11,109 bases of DNA from an uncultured Ignavibacteriales bacterium. Its GTDB lineage: Bacteria; Bacteroidota; Ignavibacteria; Ignavibacteriales; Ignavibacteriaceae. The notes beneath the pieces are model-generated. The model worked only from the letters and a program-made list of their open reading frames with translations, was not told the origin of the DNA and ran no database searches. The position numbers were made by a program, and so were the translations under genes. The DNA lies in NCBI GenBank assembly GCA_913053915.1, contig CAJXGP010000022.1:1-11109 (forward strand). Reading direction: 5' to 3'. Below, in pieces: positions 1 through 7,548 of this stretch (the stretch's first letter is position 1; every line of letters begins with the position of its first letter).

Positions 1-402
1 TAATTAATTACTTCTTGCAAAACTTCTCTCCTTTTTTTATTATTTTAATAGTATAACAATAACAGATTAATTCTCTACCAAAAGTTATATATTTATATTC
101 TTGAATAATGTTTGATGATTTAAGTAAATAATTCCATAAACTACCAACAATATAAATATTTGAAATCGTAATTCATATTTTTGTTTTTAGCTCTTTTAAT
201 ATGGAAACAGCAATAAATCACTCAAAAATTATTTTATGTGATTCGATGTTGAGAAAAACTTAAAATATTTTTTATTATTACAAAATCTTTTAACAGGTGT
301 TCGATTAATAAAGTTACCTCATGTACAGCTAAAATTCAGTATTATCAAAATTAAGTGTGTAATAACCTTGTTAAACAATTAACCCTTTTATAAATTAAAT
401 AC
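1..402. other. Gene-free AT-rich region upstream of the first permease gene
   Basis: No convincing coding region is seen on either strand. The open frames here are about 20 codons or less and lack ribosome binding sites. The region is very AT-rich, with many T and A runs. It must carry the promoter for the permease genes, but only a weak candidate close to the start codon is visible (listed separately). I see no RNA gene, long repeat or clear terminator. Confidence 0.6.
368..398 (+). promoter_or_regulatory. Weak promoter candidate for the permease operon, possibly leaderless
   Basis: TTGTTA at 368-373 is followed by TATAAA at 389-394 (15-base spacer). Read the Bacteroidetes way, TTG at 368-370 is followed after 20 bases by TAAATTAA at 391-398, a partial match to TAnnTTTG. 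Either reading puts transcription start at or within a few bases of the ATG at 403. That would fit the lack of any Shine-Dalgarno sequence before this gene, whereas most other genes in the window have one. In such AT-rich DNA, chance matches are common. Confidence 0.2.
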
Positions 403-1794
403 ATGATATTATATAGATATATATTAAAGAATCACGTAGCGCCTTTTATATATTCGATAGTTACTTTAATGCTCATATTTCTTCTTCAATTTATGATGAA
501 GTTTGCCGATAGATTGGTTGGAAAAGGATTATCTATTTTTGTAATTGCGAAGTTAGTTGCATATAACCTAGCGTGGATGGTTGTGCTGGTAGTACCGATG
601 GCCACTTTGATAGCGACATTAATGGCATTTGGCACGATGTCGCAAAATAATGAAATTACCGTTATGAAATCATCCGGTATCAGCTTATATAAGATGATGC
701 TTTCGCCCTTATTAATGAGTGTTATAATCGGATACCTTCTTCTTCTTTTTAATAATGATGTTCTACCTGATGCAAATCATCAGGCAAAAATATTAATGGA
801 AGATATTTCCAGAAAGAAGCCGACACTATCACTTGAGCCGGGTGTATTTTCCCAAGAGGTTTCAAATTACGCTATATTGGTAAGAGGAATTAATAAAAAA
901 ACAAATGCATTGAAGGATGTTCTTATATATGATTACTCTGATCCTACGAAATTAGATATAGTCACGGCAAAAAAAGGTAAGTTATACTTTTCAAAAGATC
1001 AAACAAAATTAATTATGGATCTATGGGATGGTCAGATACACGAATCTGATTTAGCGCATCCGAATTATTATAGAAAAATGATTTTTACAAAAGATCGGAT
1101 CGCAATGAATGCCTCACAATTCACATTCCAGCAAACCGGTCCAGGTGTTCCAAGAGGCGATAGGGAATTGAGCGCTCATGCCATGTTAAAAATCATCGAT
1201 AGCTTAGATGTTATTAGAGGAAAAGCTATCCGCACCCTCAATAATGCCACTAATAGATATTTGTATGAAATCCCTAATACAAATCTACCTCCCATCAACT
1301 ACTCATCACACGGCAGAGAAAGTAAAGAATTAGTTTACATAAGAGCATTAAACAATGTCAGAACTGCACAAAATATTGTTTTGGCAAATTATTATATGGT
1401 CGCCTCTCTCAATGATCAGATAAGTCAATATTGGGTCGAGGTTCATAAAAAATATGCTATTCCGGTAGCATGTATAATATTTGTTTTAATAGGTGCACCA
1501 CTAGGTATTATGGTTAAAAAAGGCGGATTTGGTGCAGCTGCAAGCATTAGTTTATTTTTCTTTTTACTTTATTGGGCATTTCTGATCGGTGGAGAAAAAT
1601 TGGCGGATCGAGATTTATTATCCCCGTTTTGGGGAATGTGGTCTGCTAATATTTTATTAGGTATTGCCGGTATAATATTAACTACAAAAACAGTCCAGGA
1701 AACAGTAAAATTAAACTTTGTATTTCTCAAAAAATTTGTGCCTAAACAATGGCGTAATTTTGAAAACGAAAACTCGATAAATGAAAATTCTTGA
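403..1794 (+). CDS. lptF: LptF/LptG-family LPS export permease (first of two, LptF position)
   Basis: This is a membrane permease of the YjgP/YjgQ (LptF/LptG) family. In the Lpt system a heterodimer of two such proteins, driven by the ATPase LptB, extracts lipopolysaccharide from the inner membrane and passes it to the periplasmic bridge. The 463-residue protein shows the family layout: membrane segments near residues 14-31, 52-77 and 99-117, a periplasmic beta domain, then segments near 351-369, 376-396 and 409-427. Family signals are the N-terminal RYILKN, the EITVMKSSGIS stretch at 84-94, and the EVHKKYAIP...GAPLG stretch at 346-368. It is about 100 residues longer than typical LptF; the excess lies around 236-345 and looks helical. 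The start is fixed by the conserved N-terminus, although no Shine-Dalgarno precedes it. It overlaps the next permease gene by 14 bases. Which of the pair is LptF rather than LptG is inferred from order and is less sure than the family. Confidence 0.85.
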   Translation: MILYRYILKNHVAPFIYSIVTLMLIFLLQFMMKFADRLVGKGLSIFVIAKLVAYNLAWMVVLVVPMATLIATLMAFGTMSQNNEITVMKSSGISLYKMMLSPLLMSVIIGYLLLLFNNDVLPDANHQAKILMEDISRKKPTLSLEPGVFSQEVSNYAILVRGINKKTNALKDVLIYDYSDPTKLDIVTAKKGKLYFSKDQTKLIMDLWDGQIHESDLAHPNYYRKMIFTKDRIAMNASQFTFQQTGPGVPRGDRELSAHAMLKIIDSLDVIRGKAIRTLNNATNRYLYEIPNTNLPPINYSSHGRESKELVYIRALNNVRTAQNIVLANYYMVASLNDQISQYWVEVHKKYAIPVACIIFVLIGAPLGIMVKKGGFGAAASISLFFFLLYWAFLIGGEKLADRDLLSPFWGMWSANILLGIAGIILTTKTVQETVKLNFVFLKKFVPKQWRNFENENSINENS

Positions 1795-2866
1795 TAGATA
1801 TTTAATAAAACAATTTTTACAGACTATCCTTTTCGGTTTACTTGCCTTTACATTAATATTTGTGGTAATCGATATGATGGAAAACCTAGATGATTTTATC
1901 GATCAAAAGGTTCCTGCGCATATAATTTTCAATTATTATCTTGTTTTTAGCCCTGATATAATAAAATTAATGACTCCGGTTGCTGTTTTGTTCGGCGCTC
2001 TTTTCACAGTCGGTAAAATGGCAAATCTAAATGAACTTACAGCAATTAAATCTAGCGGTATCAGTATTTACCGATTTATGACTCCTTTTGTTGTAACAAC
2101 TATTTTTATTAGTGCATTCTCGATTTATTTCTCAGGCTATATTGTTCCTATGGCAAATAAAACTAAACTTAATATTGAGAGAAACTATTTAAATAGGGGT
2201 TTCATTTTTGCCGGAAGCAATCTGTTTTTTCAGGATTCAAAAACCAGAATTGTGAATATCTACTTTTTCGATAATTCTAAGAAACAAGCTAACCGGGTAA
2301 GTATTGAAAATTTCGATAAGAACAATTTAACGGAAATGACTTCAAGAATTGACGCTGCCAGGATGGTTTACAATTCGCATAAGCATAGCTGGATAGCATA
2401 TAACGGAATTAAAAGAATTTTTATAGATAATAAGGGGCAAAAAGAAGAAAAATTTACAAAAATGGATTTAACCAATCTAAATTTTACTCCGCAAGAACTT
2501 AATACAAAACAACAAAAACCGGAAGAGATGAATCTAGGTGAATTAAAAAAGTTAATTGAAACCCAAAAACGTGCAGGTATCGACCCTACCAGTACTTTGA
2601 TTGATTATTACTCACGGTATTCGTTTCCTATTGCAAGTTTAATAGTTTTATTATTCGGGCTCCCATTATCAGCGAATAAAAGAAAAGGGGGACTTGCATT
2701 ACAAATAGGAATAAATATACTGGTAACGTTTATCTATCTTGCATTCATGAAAATAAGCCAAGCTTTTGGGAAAAATGGAGCATTAAATCCAATTCTAACA
2801 GCTTGGACGGCAAATATAATATTTTTCTTCGGCGCTATTGTAAATTTGATTAGAGTCAGACAATAG
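1781..2866 (+). CDS. lptG: LptF/LptG-family LPS export permease (second of two, LptG position)
   Basis: This second inner-membrane permease presumably pairs with the product of the overlapping upstream gene to form the LptFG core of the LPS exporter. At 361 residues it has the normal family length. Predicted membrane segments lie near 12-32, 60-80, 102-122, 283-298, 305-325 and 338-357, with the periplasmic beta domain between the third and fourth. Family marks include ELTAIKSSGIS at 85-95 and the YSRYSFPIASLIVLLFGLPL stretch at 277-296. The start lies inside the end of the upstream gene and has no clear Shine-Dalgarno, so translation is probably coupled to it. The gene ends 3 bases from the end of a convergent gene, and its last codons form one arm of an inverted repeat. 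The lptB, lptC and lptA genes are not in the window. Confidence 0.85.
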   Translation: MKILDRYLIKQFLQTILFGLLAFTLIFVVIDMMENLDDFIDQKVPAHIIFNYYLVFSPDIIKLMTPVAVLFGALFTVGKMANLNELTAIKSSGISIYRFMTPFVVTTIFISAFSIYFSGYIVPMANKTKLNIERNYLNRGFIFAGSNLFFQDSKTRIVNIYFFDNSKKQANRVSIENFDKNNLTEMTSRIDAARMVYNSHKHSWIAYNGIKRIFIDNKGQKEEKFTKMDLTNLNFTPQELNTKQQKPEEMNLGELKKLIETQKRAGIDPTSTLIDYYSRYSFPIASLIVLLFGLPLSANKRKGGLALQIGINILVTFIYLAFMKISQAFGKNGALNPILTAWTANIIFFFGAIVNLIRVRQ

Positions 2867-2870
2867 CGCT
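2831..2870. repeat. Inverted repeat at the convergent gene junction, possible bidirectional stop structure
   Basis: GCGCTATTG at 2832-2840 is perfectly complementary to CAATAGCGC at 2861-2869, with a 20-base loop. A G-T wobble at 2831/2870 extends the stem to 10 pairs. It sits exactly where two genes meet tail to tail and includes the stop codon of the rightward gene and the last base of the leftward stop codon. There is no T-run after the stem in either direction, so it is not a standard intrinsic terminator, but no other terminator is available for either gene. Confidence 0.4.
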
Positions 2871-4291
2871 TAGAATTTCCATCTTGAACCAAATGCAATC
2901 GAAAGATACCTGGCTGAATTAGGTGCAATAACAGCTTGAAAATCGGAGGTAGCAAAATTAAATTCCAAAGGTCCTGCATCAAATCCCAATCCCAATCCCC
3001 AATGGAATCCAAATATACCGCCAAAGGAAATTCCGGTTCTTATAAAAGGTATCCAATCCCCCGGCTTCCATTCTGCACCGAAGGATATTCTCGGATTTTT
3101 GCTATTTCCCGGGGCATTATTAAACCCCTGGTTATAGCCAAAAGCTAATAATAAAGTGCCGGGAATAAGATTATGCGATCGATCAAAATAATAAGAAACT
3201 CCTAACCTGAAAGCTGTAGGTAAATCGGTAGTAAATTCAACAAGATTGCTGCTTTTTCCCTGAATTTTATTTTTTAATTCGTTGGTTTGTGACGTATCCG
3301 TAATATTGTTTATACTGATTTTACCGGAAGCAGTAAATTGTGCGTCATTATTAGTCCATTTCATATTTCCGATGTCGGTCACAGATAGAGCAAATCTCCA
3401 AACATGATTCATAGATGCAGCAAGCCCTAAATCAAATCCAAAGCCGGTACCGGCCGGAGAAGGGAAAGGGCTAAACCCACTTGAATTTGCAGTCGTTTGA
3501 TTCTGAAAATCGTACTTAACGCCAAAATTTTTTGAAAAAGATGTTACGGCTCTAAAACCGGCGTTTCCGGTTATCGTTCCATCCGCTTTGGTAGAAAATG
3601 TTGTACTAACCGTATCGGTAGCAACATAAGCATAACCGTTAACATATTTAAAAGTAACACCGGCAGAAAAATTATCAAAAATATTCGGTAAAACGTTTTT
3701 AAAGCTTTTAGCATAAGAAAAAGAATAATCTCTTATCCACCAGGCTTTAGCTTTCGCATCGCTTAAATTATACTCCTTTCCGATGGGATTACCGGTTAAA
3801 GCAATCTCGATTAAAGCTTTAGGAAAATCGAAACGAGCCGATACGACATCGTTAATGGAAAAAGCAAAAGCCCCTATATTCTTGCCCGTATTTATACTCA
3901 AAGAAAACAAGTTCATTCCCAAATTTGCTAAGACGAAACCACCGTTTTTGAAAAGATCCTCGAACCTTTTTTTATCCGAATTACTTAAGTAGCGGGGCTT
4001 GCCGTTAACTCTTCCGAAAAAATAGTTTATATCGTCTATAGAGACAAAATTAGTACCGCTTCTTAATGTTAAAAACGGTAGTGGAAGTACCGTTGATATC
4101 TCAACACTATGCTTCATAAACATCAAATTAGCCGGGTTAATACCAATTGAGTATACTCCTTCGGATGTAGCATTATATGTTTTTGCCATGCCCATACTTC
4201 TCGCGTCTACACCGCTTGAGGTTCCGAATTGAGCATAGTTTAAAACAGAAAAAGAAATTATTAAAATTAATGTTGTTATGTATTTTTTCAT
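2870..4291 (-). CDS. Secreted outer-membrane beta-barrel protein, DUF5723-like
   Basis: This 473-residue protein has a signal peptide (MKKYITTLILIISFSVLNYA, probable cleavage before Q21) and no further membrane helices. The mature N-terminus carries the pattern GVDARSMGMAKTY...GINPANL (about 28-57), typical of FadL/PorV-like and DUF5723 barrel proteins of the FCB group, where it forms the N-terminal hatch region. The rest alternates polar and apolar residues with many Gly and aromatic residues, as in amphipathic beta strands. It ends in SIAFGSRWKF, with the terminal Phe that marks barrel proteins for outer-membrane insertion. The start is supported by AGAAGG seven bases before the ATG. The gene lies 16 bases downstream of a putative lipoprotein gene in the same direction, so the two are probably co-transcribed and may act together at the outer membrane. 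The DUF5723 assignment is by eye, and the transported substrate, if any, is unknown. Confidence 0.65.
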   Translation of the reverse strand: MKKYITTLILIISFSVLNYAQFGTSSGVDARSMGMAKTYNATSEGVYSIGINPANLMFMKHSVEISTVLPLPFLTLRSGTNFVSIDDINYFFGRVNGKPRYLSNSDKKRFEDLFKNGGFVLANLGMNLFSLSINTGKNIGAFAFSINDVVSARFDFPKALIEIALTGNPIGKEYNLSDAKAKAWWIRDYSFSYAKSFKNVLPNIFDNFSAGVTFKYVNGYAYVATDTVSTTFSTKADGTITGNAGFRAVTSFSKNFGVKYDFQNQTTANSSGFSPFPSPAGTGFGFDLGLAASMNHVWRFALSVTDIGNMKWTNNDAQFTASGKISINNITDTSQTNELKNKIQGKSSNLVEFTTDLPTAFRLGVSYYFDRSHNLIPGTLLLAFGYNQGFNNAPGNSKNPRISFGAEWKPGDWIPFIRTGISFGGIFGFHWGLGLGFDAGPLEFNFATSDFQAVIAPNSARYLSIAFGSRWKF

Positions 4292-4307
4292 TTTATTACC
4301 TTCTTTC

Positions 4308-5903
4308 TCAATTTTTTTCTGATGGATTCAAATGATATTTAACTCCACCAAATGCTCTGATATGAATTTTATCACTCGGACGGATTTTCACTAAAGGAGG
4401 AGGATTTTTATAAGCGTCTTTAGTTCGTATGCTAAAAGAAAATATTGCATGTGCTGCATGTGATAATTGATTTACTTGTAAAGAATCAAGCACCACACTA
4501 TTGTTGGTCGTAACAGGCTGCGATATATCCCCGCTTGATGTTACATCAGCACCGGCAAAATATAAGGAATCGGTTCCGTTTGCTAGATTTCGAATTGTAA
4601 ATAAAGGATTGTAATTCGAATCGACGAGAGATATCTTCATCCAGGTAGTTATAGGTATTCCGTTTTGAACTTCTACGGTAATATTGGCGCGCCTGGCTTT
4701 TCTAATTTGCTTTCGACTATCAGAACTCAGTTTCACTTCTGAAGTATCTGTTATGCTTGATTTCCTAAGTGCCAGGTAACTATTTGTTTTAAAATTTGAT
4801 TTGAACCTAATAGAATCCTGTGAAGTAGCAGTACCGGTTTTATTGTCGGGGTTCATTATATACTCGGCTATTAACACCACAGAATCGGGAATAAATGAAA
4901 TCAAACCGGTGATATTGCTGTTATTCTGATTGAACGAAGCCATTAATTTACCGTTGGTAAAACTATAATTTAAATTAGCATTTCCTGTACTATCTTTAAG
5001 ATAAAAAGTAGAACCGTCTTTTCGCTTTCCGATTATATTTAAATTTTTAATTCCAATATCAAACGGATTTGAAACAGGAGATAAATAATCAGCCTCCAGA
5101 TTTAAGGTTGCTGTTCCCAAAAAAGCTTTCTCTCTATAATTAACTGCATCACCCAAATTGAGAGCAAATGATTCTCTTTTTTGCCCTAAAGACTGTTTAG
5201 GTAAATAACCGGTGACGGAACTAAAAAAGAAATTCTTGCTGAAAAAACTGACTTCTATATTAGTGCCTGATGTAACCGCTGCCTTAACTTCCAGCACTAT
5301 TTGAAGGCTATTCTTAAAAAACGGAGGTTGATTAGAAGGAAGATTATACTTGTAATTAGCAAAATTTATTATTGAATTTATAACACCTGAAGGAGGTATT
5401 TTTCTATGAATCTCCAAGGTTGTTCCGGTTGGTGTGTGTACACCAGGTATTTTTAGGAAAACCGTAACCTCAACCGCTGATGTATTTTTCATTTGGTATT
5501 TAAATTCACCACTTTGAAAAGTTGCACTATCTAATTGAGCGTTTTTCGGGAACTGCAGGTAAATTGTTGTTTGTTGGTTGTTAAGAGCCGGAACAGTTAT
5601 ATTTTTTTTCGAAGTGGAATCTAAAGCTTGTACAAATTGAGAAATTCCTATCGTTTGAGAATAATCATCCGATTGAATAACATAAATACTATCGTTGGAA
5701 GATGTCCGGCTGATAGAGATATAACTAGTTTTATTTATGTTAATAATATCACTTAGCTTATAAGTAGTATCAATTAAAGGAACATTTAACTCCACATCCC
5801 ATTGTGGAAGAACTAAATCATTTGGAACATTTAAACAGCCGAGTCGCAAAAAAGAAAAACTCAGTATTAGAAAGGCTATGATAAAAAATGACATTTTTTT
5901 CAT
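4308..5903 (-). CDS. Large beta-rich putative surface lipoprotein, unrecognised family
   Basis: I do not recognise a named family. The reading frame is open up to 5960, but the start at 5903 is preferred: AGG lies seven bases upstream (5911-5913) and the protein then begins with a proper signal sequence, MKKMSFFIIAFLILSFSFLR. This gives 531 residues. A cysteine at residue 23 (LRLGC) suggests lipidation, although Arg at the -3 position of the lipobox is unusual. Just after it comes a WDVELNVPLIDTTYKLSDII stretch (32-51) of a kind I associate with FCB-group secreted proteins. The body is rich in Ser, Thr, Asn and beta-branched residues, with no membrane helices, catalytic motif or T9SS sorting tail. 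It reads like several beta-sandwich modules. The neighbouring downstream barrel gene is 16 bases away, which hints at an outer-membrane pair. A function cannot be assigned. Confidence 0.7.
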   Translation of the reverse strand: MKKMSFFIIAFLILSFSFLRLGCLNVPNDLVLPQWDVELNVPLIDTTYKLSDIININKTSYISISRTSSNDSIYVIQSDDYSQTIGISQFVQALDSTSKKNITVPALNNQQTTIYLQFPKNAQLDSATFQSGEFKYQMKNTSAVEVTVFLKIPGVHTPTGTTLEIHRKIPPSGVINSIINFANYKYNLPSNQPPFFKNSLQIVLEVKAAVTSGTNIEVSFFSKNFFFSSVTGYLPKQSLGQKRESFALNLGDAVNYREKAFLGTATLNLEADYLSPVSNPFDIGIKNLNIIGKRKDGSTFYLKDSTGNANLNYSFTNGKLMASFNQNNSNITGLISFIPDSVVLIAEYIMNPDNKTGTATSQDSIRFKSNFKTNSYLALRKSSITDTSEVKLSSDSRKQIRKARRANITVEVQNGIPITTWMKISLVDSNYNPLFTIRNLANGTDSLYFAGADVTSSGDISQPVTTNNSVVLDSLQVNQLSHAAHAIFSFSIRTKDAYKNPPPLVKIRPSDKIHIRAFGGVKYHLNPSEKN

Positions 5904-5943
5904 GTGCATACCTAAAACTTTATTTAAGTTAAAATAATATAAA

Positions 5944-6041
5944 GCTGTCTTAAAAAACACGGTTTGTCAATCGATTATAAAAGTTTTTGTCATCAATTCT
6001 CCCATTTATTGGAATGACGGATATAATGCCTTAAAGACAGC
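5944..6041. repeat. Inverted repeat spanning the gap upstream of the lipoprotein gene
   Basis: GCTGTCTTAA at 5944-5953 is the reverse complement of TTAAAGACAGC at 6031-6041 apart from one extra base. The arms are 77 bases apart and bracket most of the 166-base gap between the T9SS gene and the lipoprotein gene. On the minus strand the enclosed region holds a perfect TTGACA (5970-5965) without a good -10 box at normal spacing, and a TATAAT (5979-5974). The short motif TTTGTCA also occurs twice on the plus strand (5963-5969, 5986-5992). This could be a transcript stem, an operator region or a chance match. Confidence 0.3.
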
Positions 6042-6069
6042 CACCAATATGAACTGAATACGAAAAAAG

Positions 6070-7035
6070 TTATTTAAGCAATAACATCTTACGAGTTTTT
6101 ATAAGATTATTCGATCTCAACTCATAGAAATAAAGCCCCGATGAAAGATTTTTAGCATCAAAGGTAACCGAGTGAATACCGGCACTTTTATAGCCTTTGA
6201 CTAAAGAAGCAACTTTCACGCCTAAAATATTATAAACATTAATTTTAATAAATGATCTTACGGGAAGGGCATATTCAATAGTAGTTGATGGATTAAATGG
6301 ATTCGGATAATTTTGCTCTAATACATAATCGGAAGGTATATCAGCAACGTAACTATTTTCATCCTTAATACCGGTAAGTGAAGATTTATTCCCTCCGGCT
6401 ACAGATGAAAAATGGCTCATCTTTGCAGTTACATAATCGGTATCTACCGTAGTGGTTATCCCCGAATTAGTAAATCCTCCAGTGGCTAAAACATACACAT
6501 ACTCTAAGGTTTTGCTAATATCAACGCCGGTGTTTTTAATAAAATTATTAAATTGAGTTGTACGTTTTATCTTCAAAACCGCATGCTTGCCATTCTTGAA
6601 GTAATACGAACCTTTAACAAAAACGGGTTGACCGTTTACGATTGTATCAACAGCAAAGTCGGCATGAAAGAAAAAATTTGCACTGGAATTCGGATCTACA
6701 TTATAAAAACCTGAACTACAATCAATATCGGAAATATTAAAATAAACATCAATATTCTGATTCAGAGCTCCATTTTCAAAATAGAATTGAGTACCGACTA
6801 ATGCGTCATATAATCCCTGCACTTTGGAATAATTTGATGGTAAAGTATAGGAAGAAATAGTATAAATTTCACCTTCAACAACCGTATCCGGTGAAAGCTG
6901 AAATGCACCGAGATGAGAACACTGAATGGAAAGATGTAAAAACACCGTATCTTGTGTCGCCTGAGCATGACTTGTATTGTTCAGCATCAAAACGGTAAAA
7001 AGTAAAATAACAAAAACGTATAATGAATTTTTCAT
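6070..7035 (-). CDS. Secreted protein with type IX secretion C-terminal sorting domain
   Basis: This 321-residue protein should cross the inner membrane by its signal peptide (residues 1-24, cleavage after SHA) and the outer membrane by the type IX secretion system. The C-terminal 80 or so residues (about 238-321) form a type A sorting domain: VLEQNYPNPFNPSTTIEYAL at 238-257, then VYNILGVKVASLV at 268-280, GIHSVTFDAKNLSSGLYFYE, and the basic end KTRKMLLLK. Such domains are normally removed while the protein is released or attached to the surface. The passenger region (25-230) is beta-rich, with two Cys (39 and 106) that may pair, and has no catalytic motif I can name. The start is well supported by AAAGG about eight bases upstream. 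Gaps of 166 and 146 bases separate it from its neighbours, so it may have its own promoter. The cargo function is unknown. Confidence 0.85.
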   Translation of the reverse strand: MKNSLYVFVILLFTVLMLNNTSHAQATQDTVFLHLSIQCSHLGAFQLSPDTVVEGEIYTISSYTLPSNYSKVQGLYDALVGTQFYFENGALNQNIDVYFNISDIDCSSGFYNVDPNSSANFFFHADFAVDTIVNGQPVFVKGSYYFKNGKHAVLKIKRTTQFNNFIKNTGVDISKTLEYVYVLATGGFTNSGITTTVDTDYVTAKMSHFSSVAGGNKSSLTGIKDENSYVADIPSDYVLEQNYPNPFNPSTTIEYALPVRSFIKINVYNILGVKVASLVKGYKSAGIHSVTFDAKNLSSGLYFYELRSNNLIKTRKMLLLK

Positions 7036-7074
7036 AAAGCATACCTTTCTATTTAATATAAATTTAATTACAAA

Positions 7075-7098
7075 ATCCTAAAATATAATTTATAGGAT
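7075..7098 (-). terminator. Weak stem-loop candidate downstream of the DUF3467 gene
   Basis: Read on the minus strand, ATCCTA and TAGGAT form a six-pair stem with a 12-base AT-rich loop, followed by TTTGT. It could end the TPR-DUF3467 transcript weakly, or it could be a structure in the leader of the T9SS gene. A second AT-only stem (CTATTT at 7124-7129, AAATAG at 7138-7143) lies beside it. Both are short and close to what chance would give. Confidence 0.2.
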
Positions 7099-7136
7099 CA
7101 AACGAAACCTTAATGCTCCCCCGCTATTTATAATTA

Positions 7137-7166
7137 AAAATAGAAAAGTTTAAAGATAGCGTGCAA
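7137..7166 (-). promoter_or_regulatory. Promoter candidate for the T9SS-sorted protein gene
   Basis: On the minus strand TTGCAC (7166-7161) is followed after 18 bases by TATTTT (7142-7137). The wider match, TTG-N21-TATTTTTA, is one base from the TAnnTTTG pattern seen more clearly at the two divergent promoters near 8800 and 9100. Transcription would begin near 7130, giving a leader of about 95 bases. Confidence 0.25.
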
Positions 7167-7181
7167 AGTAAAGGGAATAAT

Positions 7182-7508
7182 TTAATTCACTTTTTCATTA
7201 TTATCAACCGGAACAAATCCAAAATGTTGATTTGGTGGGGATTCAATATTAATTTCCCCGAATCTAGCTTCATATTTTTCAATATTTTCTTTTAATGCTT
7301 TCAAAAGCAATTTGGCATGCTGTGGAGTAGTAATAATCCTAGCATGTACTTTCGCCTTAGGGACACCAGGTACAACTCGAGTAAAATCGATAATAAACTC
7401 TGCGGGTGAATGCGTAATTATAGCGAGGTTAGAATATATCCCCTCCGCTTCTTTTTCACCTAATTCGATATTTATCTGTTGTCCTTGCCCTTGAATATTT
7501 TGAGTCAT
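7182..7508 (-). CDS. DUF3467 family protein
   Basis: This is a small soluble protein of 108 residues that fits DUF3467. The core reads INIELGEKEAEGIYSNLAII (13-32), then THSPAEFIIDFTRVVPG, then HARIITTPQHAKLLLKALKE, and a final helix. This matches the compact beta-beta-alpha arrangement known for the family, whose function is not established. There is no signal peptide or membrane segment, so it should be cytoplasmic. The start gives the expected N-terminus for the family, but the upstream sequence has only a weak AATAAG-type binding site. It lies 40 bases after the TPR protein gene in the same direction and is probably read from the same promoter. Nothing in the sequence links it mechanistically to the TPR protein. 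Confidence 0.8.
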   Translation of the reverse strand: MTQNIQGQGQQINIELGEKEAEGIYSNLAIITHSPAEFIIDFTRVVPGVPKAKVHARIITTPQHAKLLLKALKENIEKYEARFGEINIESPPNQHFGFVPVDNNEKVN

Positions 7509-7548
7509 CTTATTTTTTGTATTTTAAAATTAATAAAATTAAACATTT

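Noticed and set aside
1..31. Possible start of a leftward gene at the window edge (GGAGAG, five bases, then TTG at 20-18 on the minus strand)
   Set aside because: Only six full codons are visible and the start would be a TTG, so it cannot be told from chance.
200..262. Short open frame of 20 codons upstream of the permease operon
   Set aside because: It has no binding site, is very short and lies in AT-rich DNA where such frames arise by chance.
2734..3148. Open frames at 2734-3024 (minus) and 2936-3148 (plus)
   Set aside because: They lie antisense to or out of frame with the permease and barrel genes, and show no signal or family features.
3783..3992. Open frame on the plus strand inside the barrel gene
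   Set aside because: It is antisense to a well-supported secreted protein gene and has no binding site or recognisable motif.
5904..5960. Upstream extension of the beta-rich lipoprotein frame to an ATG at 5960
   Set aside because: It would put 19 extra residues ahead of a clear signal sequence. A binding site at the right distance supports the ATG at 5903, and part of the extension is an arm of the inverted repeat.
7312..7494. Open frame on the plus strand inside the DUF3467 gene
   Set aside because: It is antisense to a recognised family. Its Cys-rich look comes from the opposite-strand codons.
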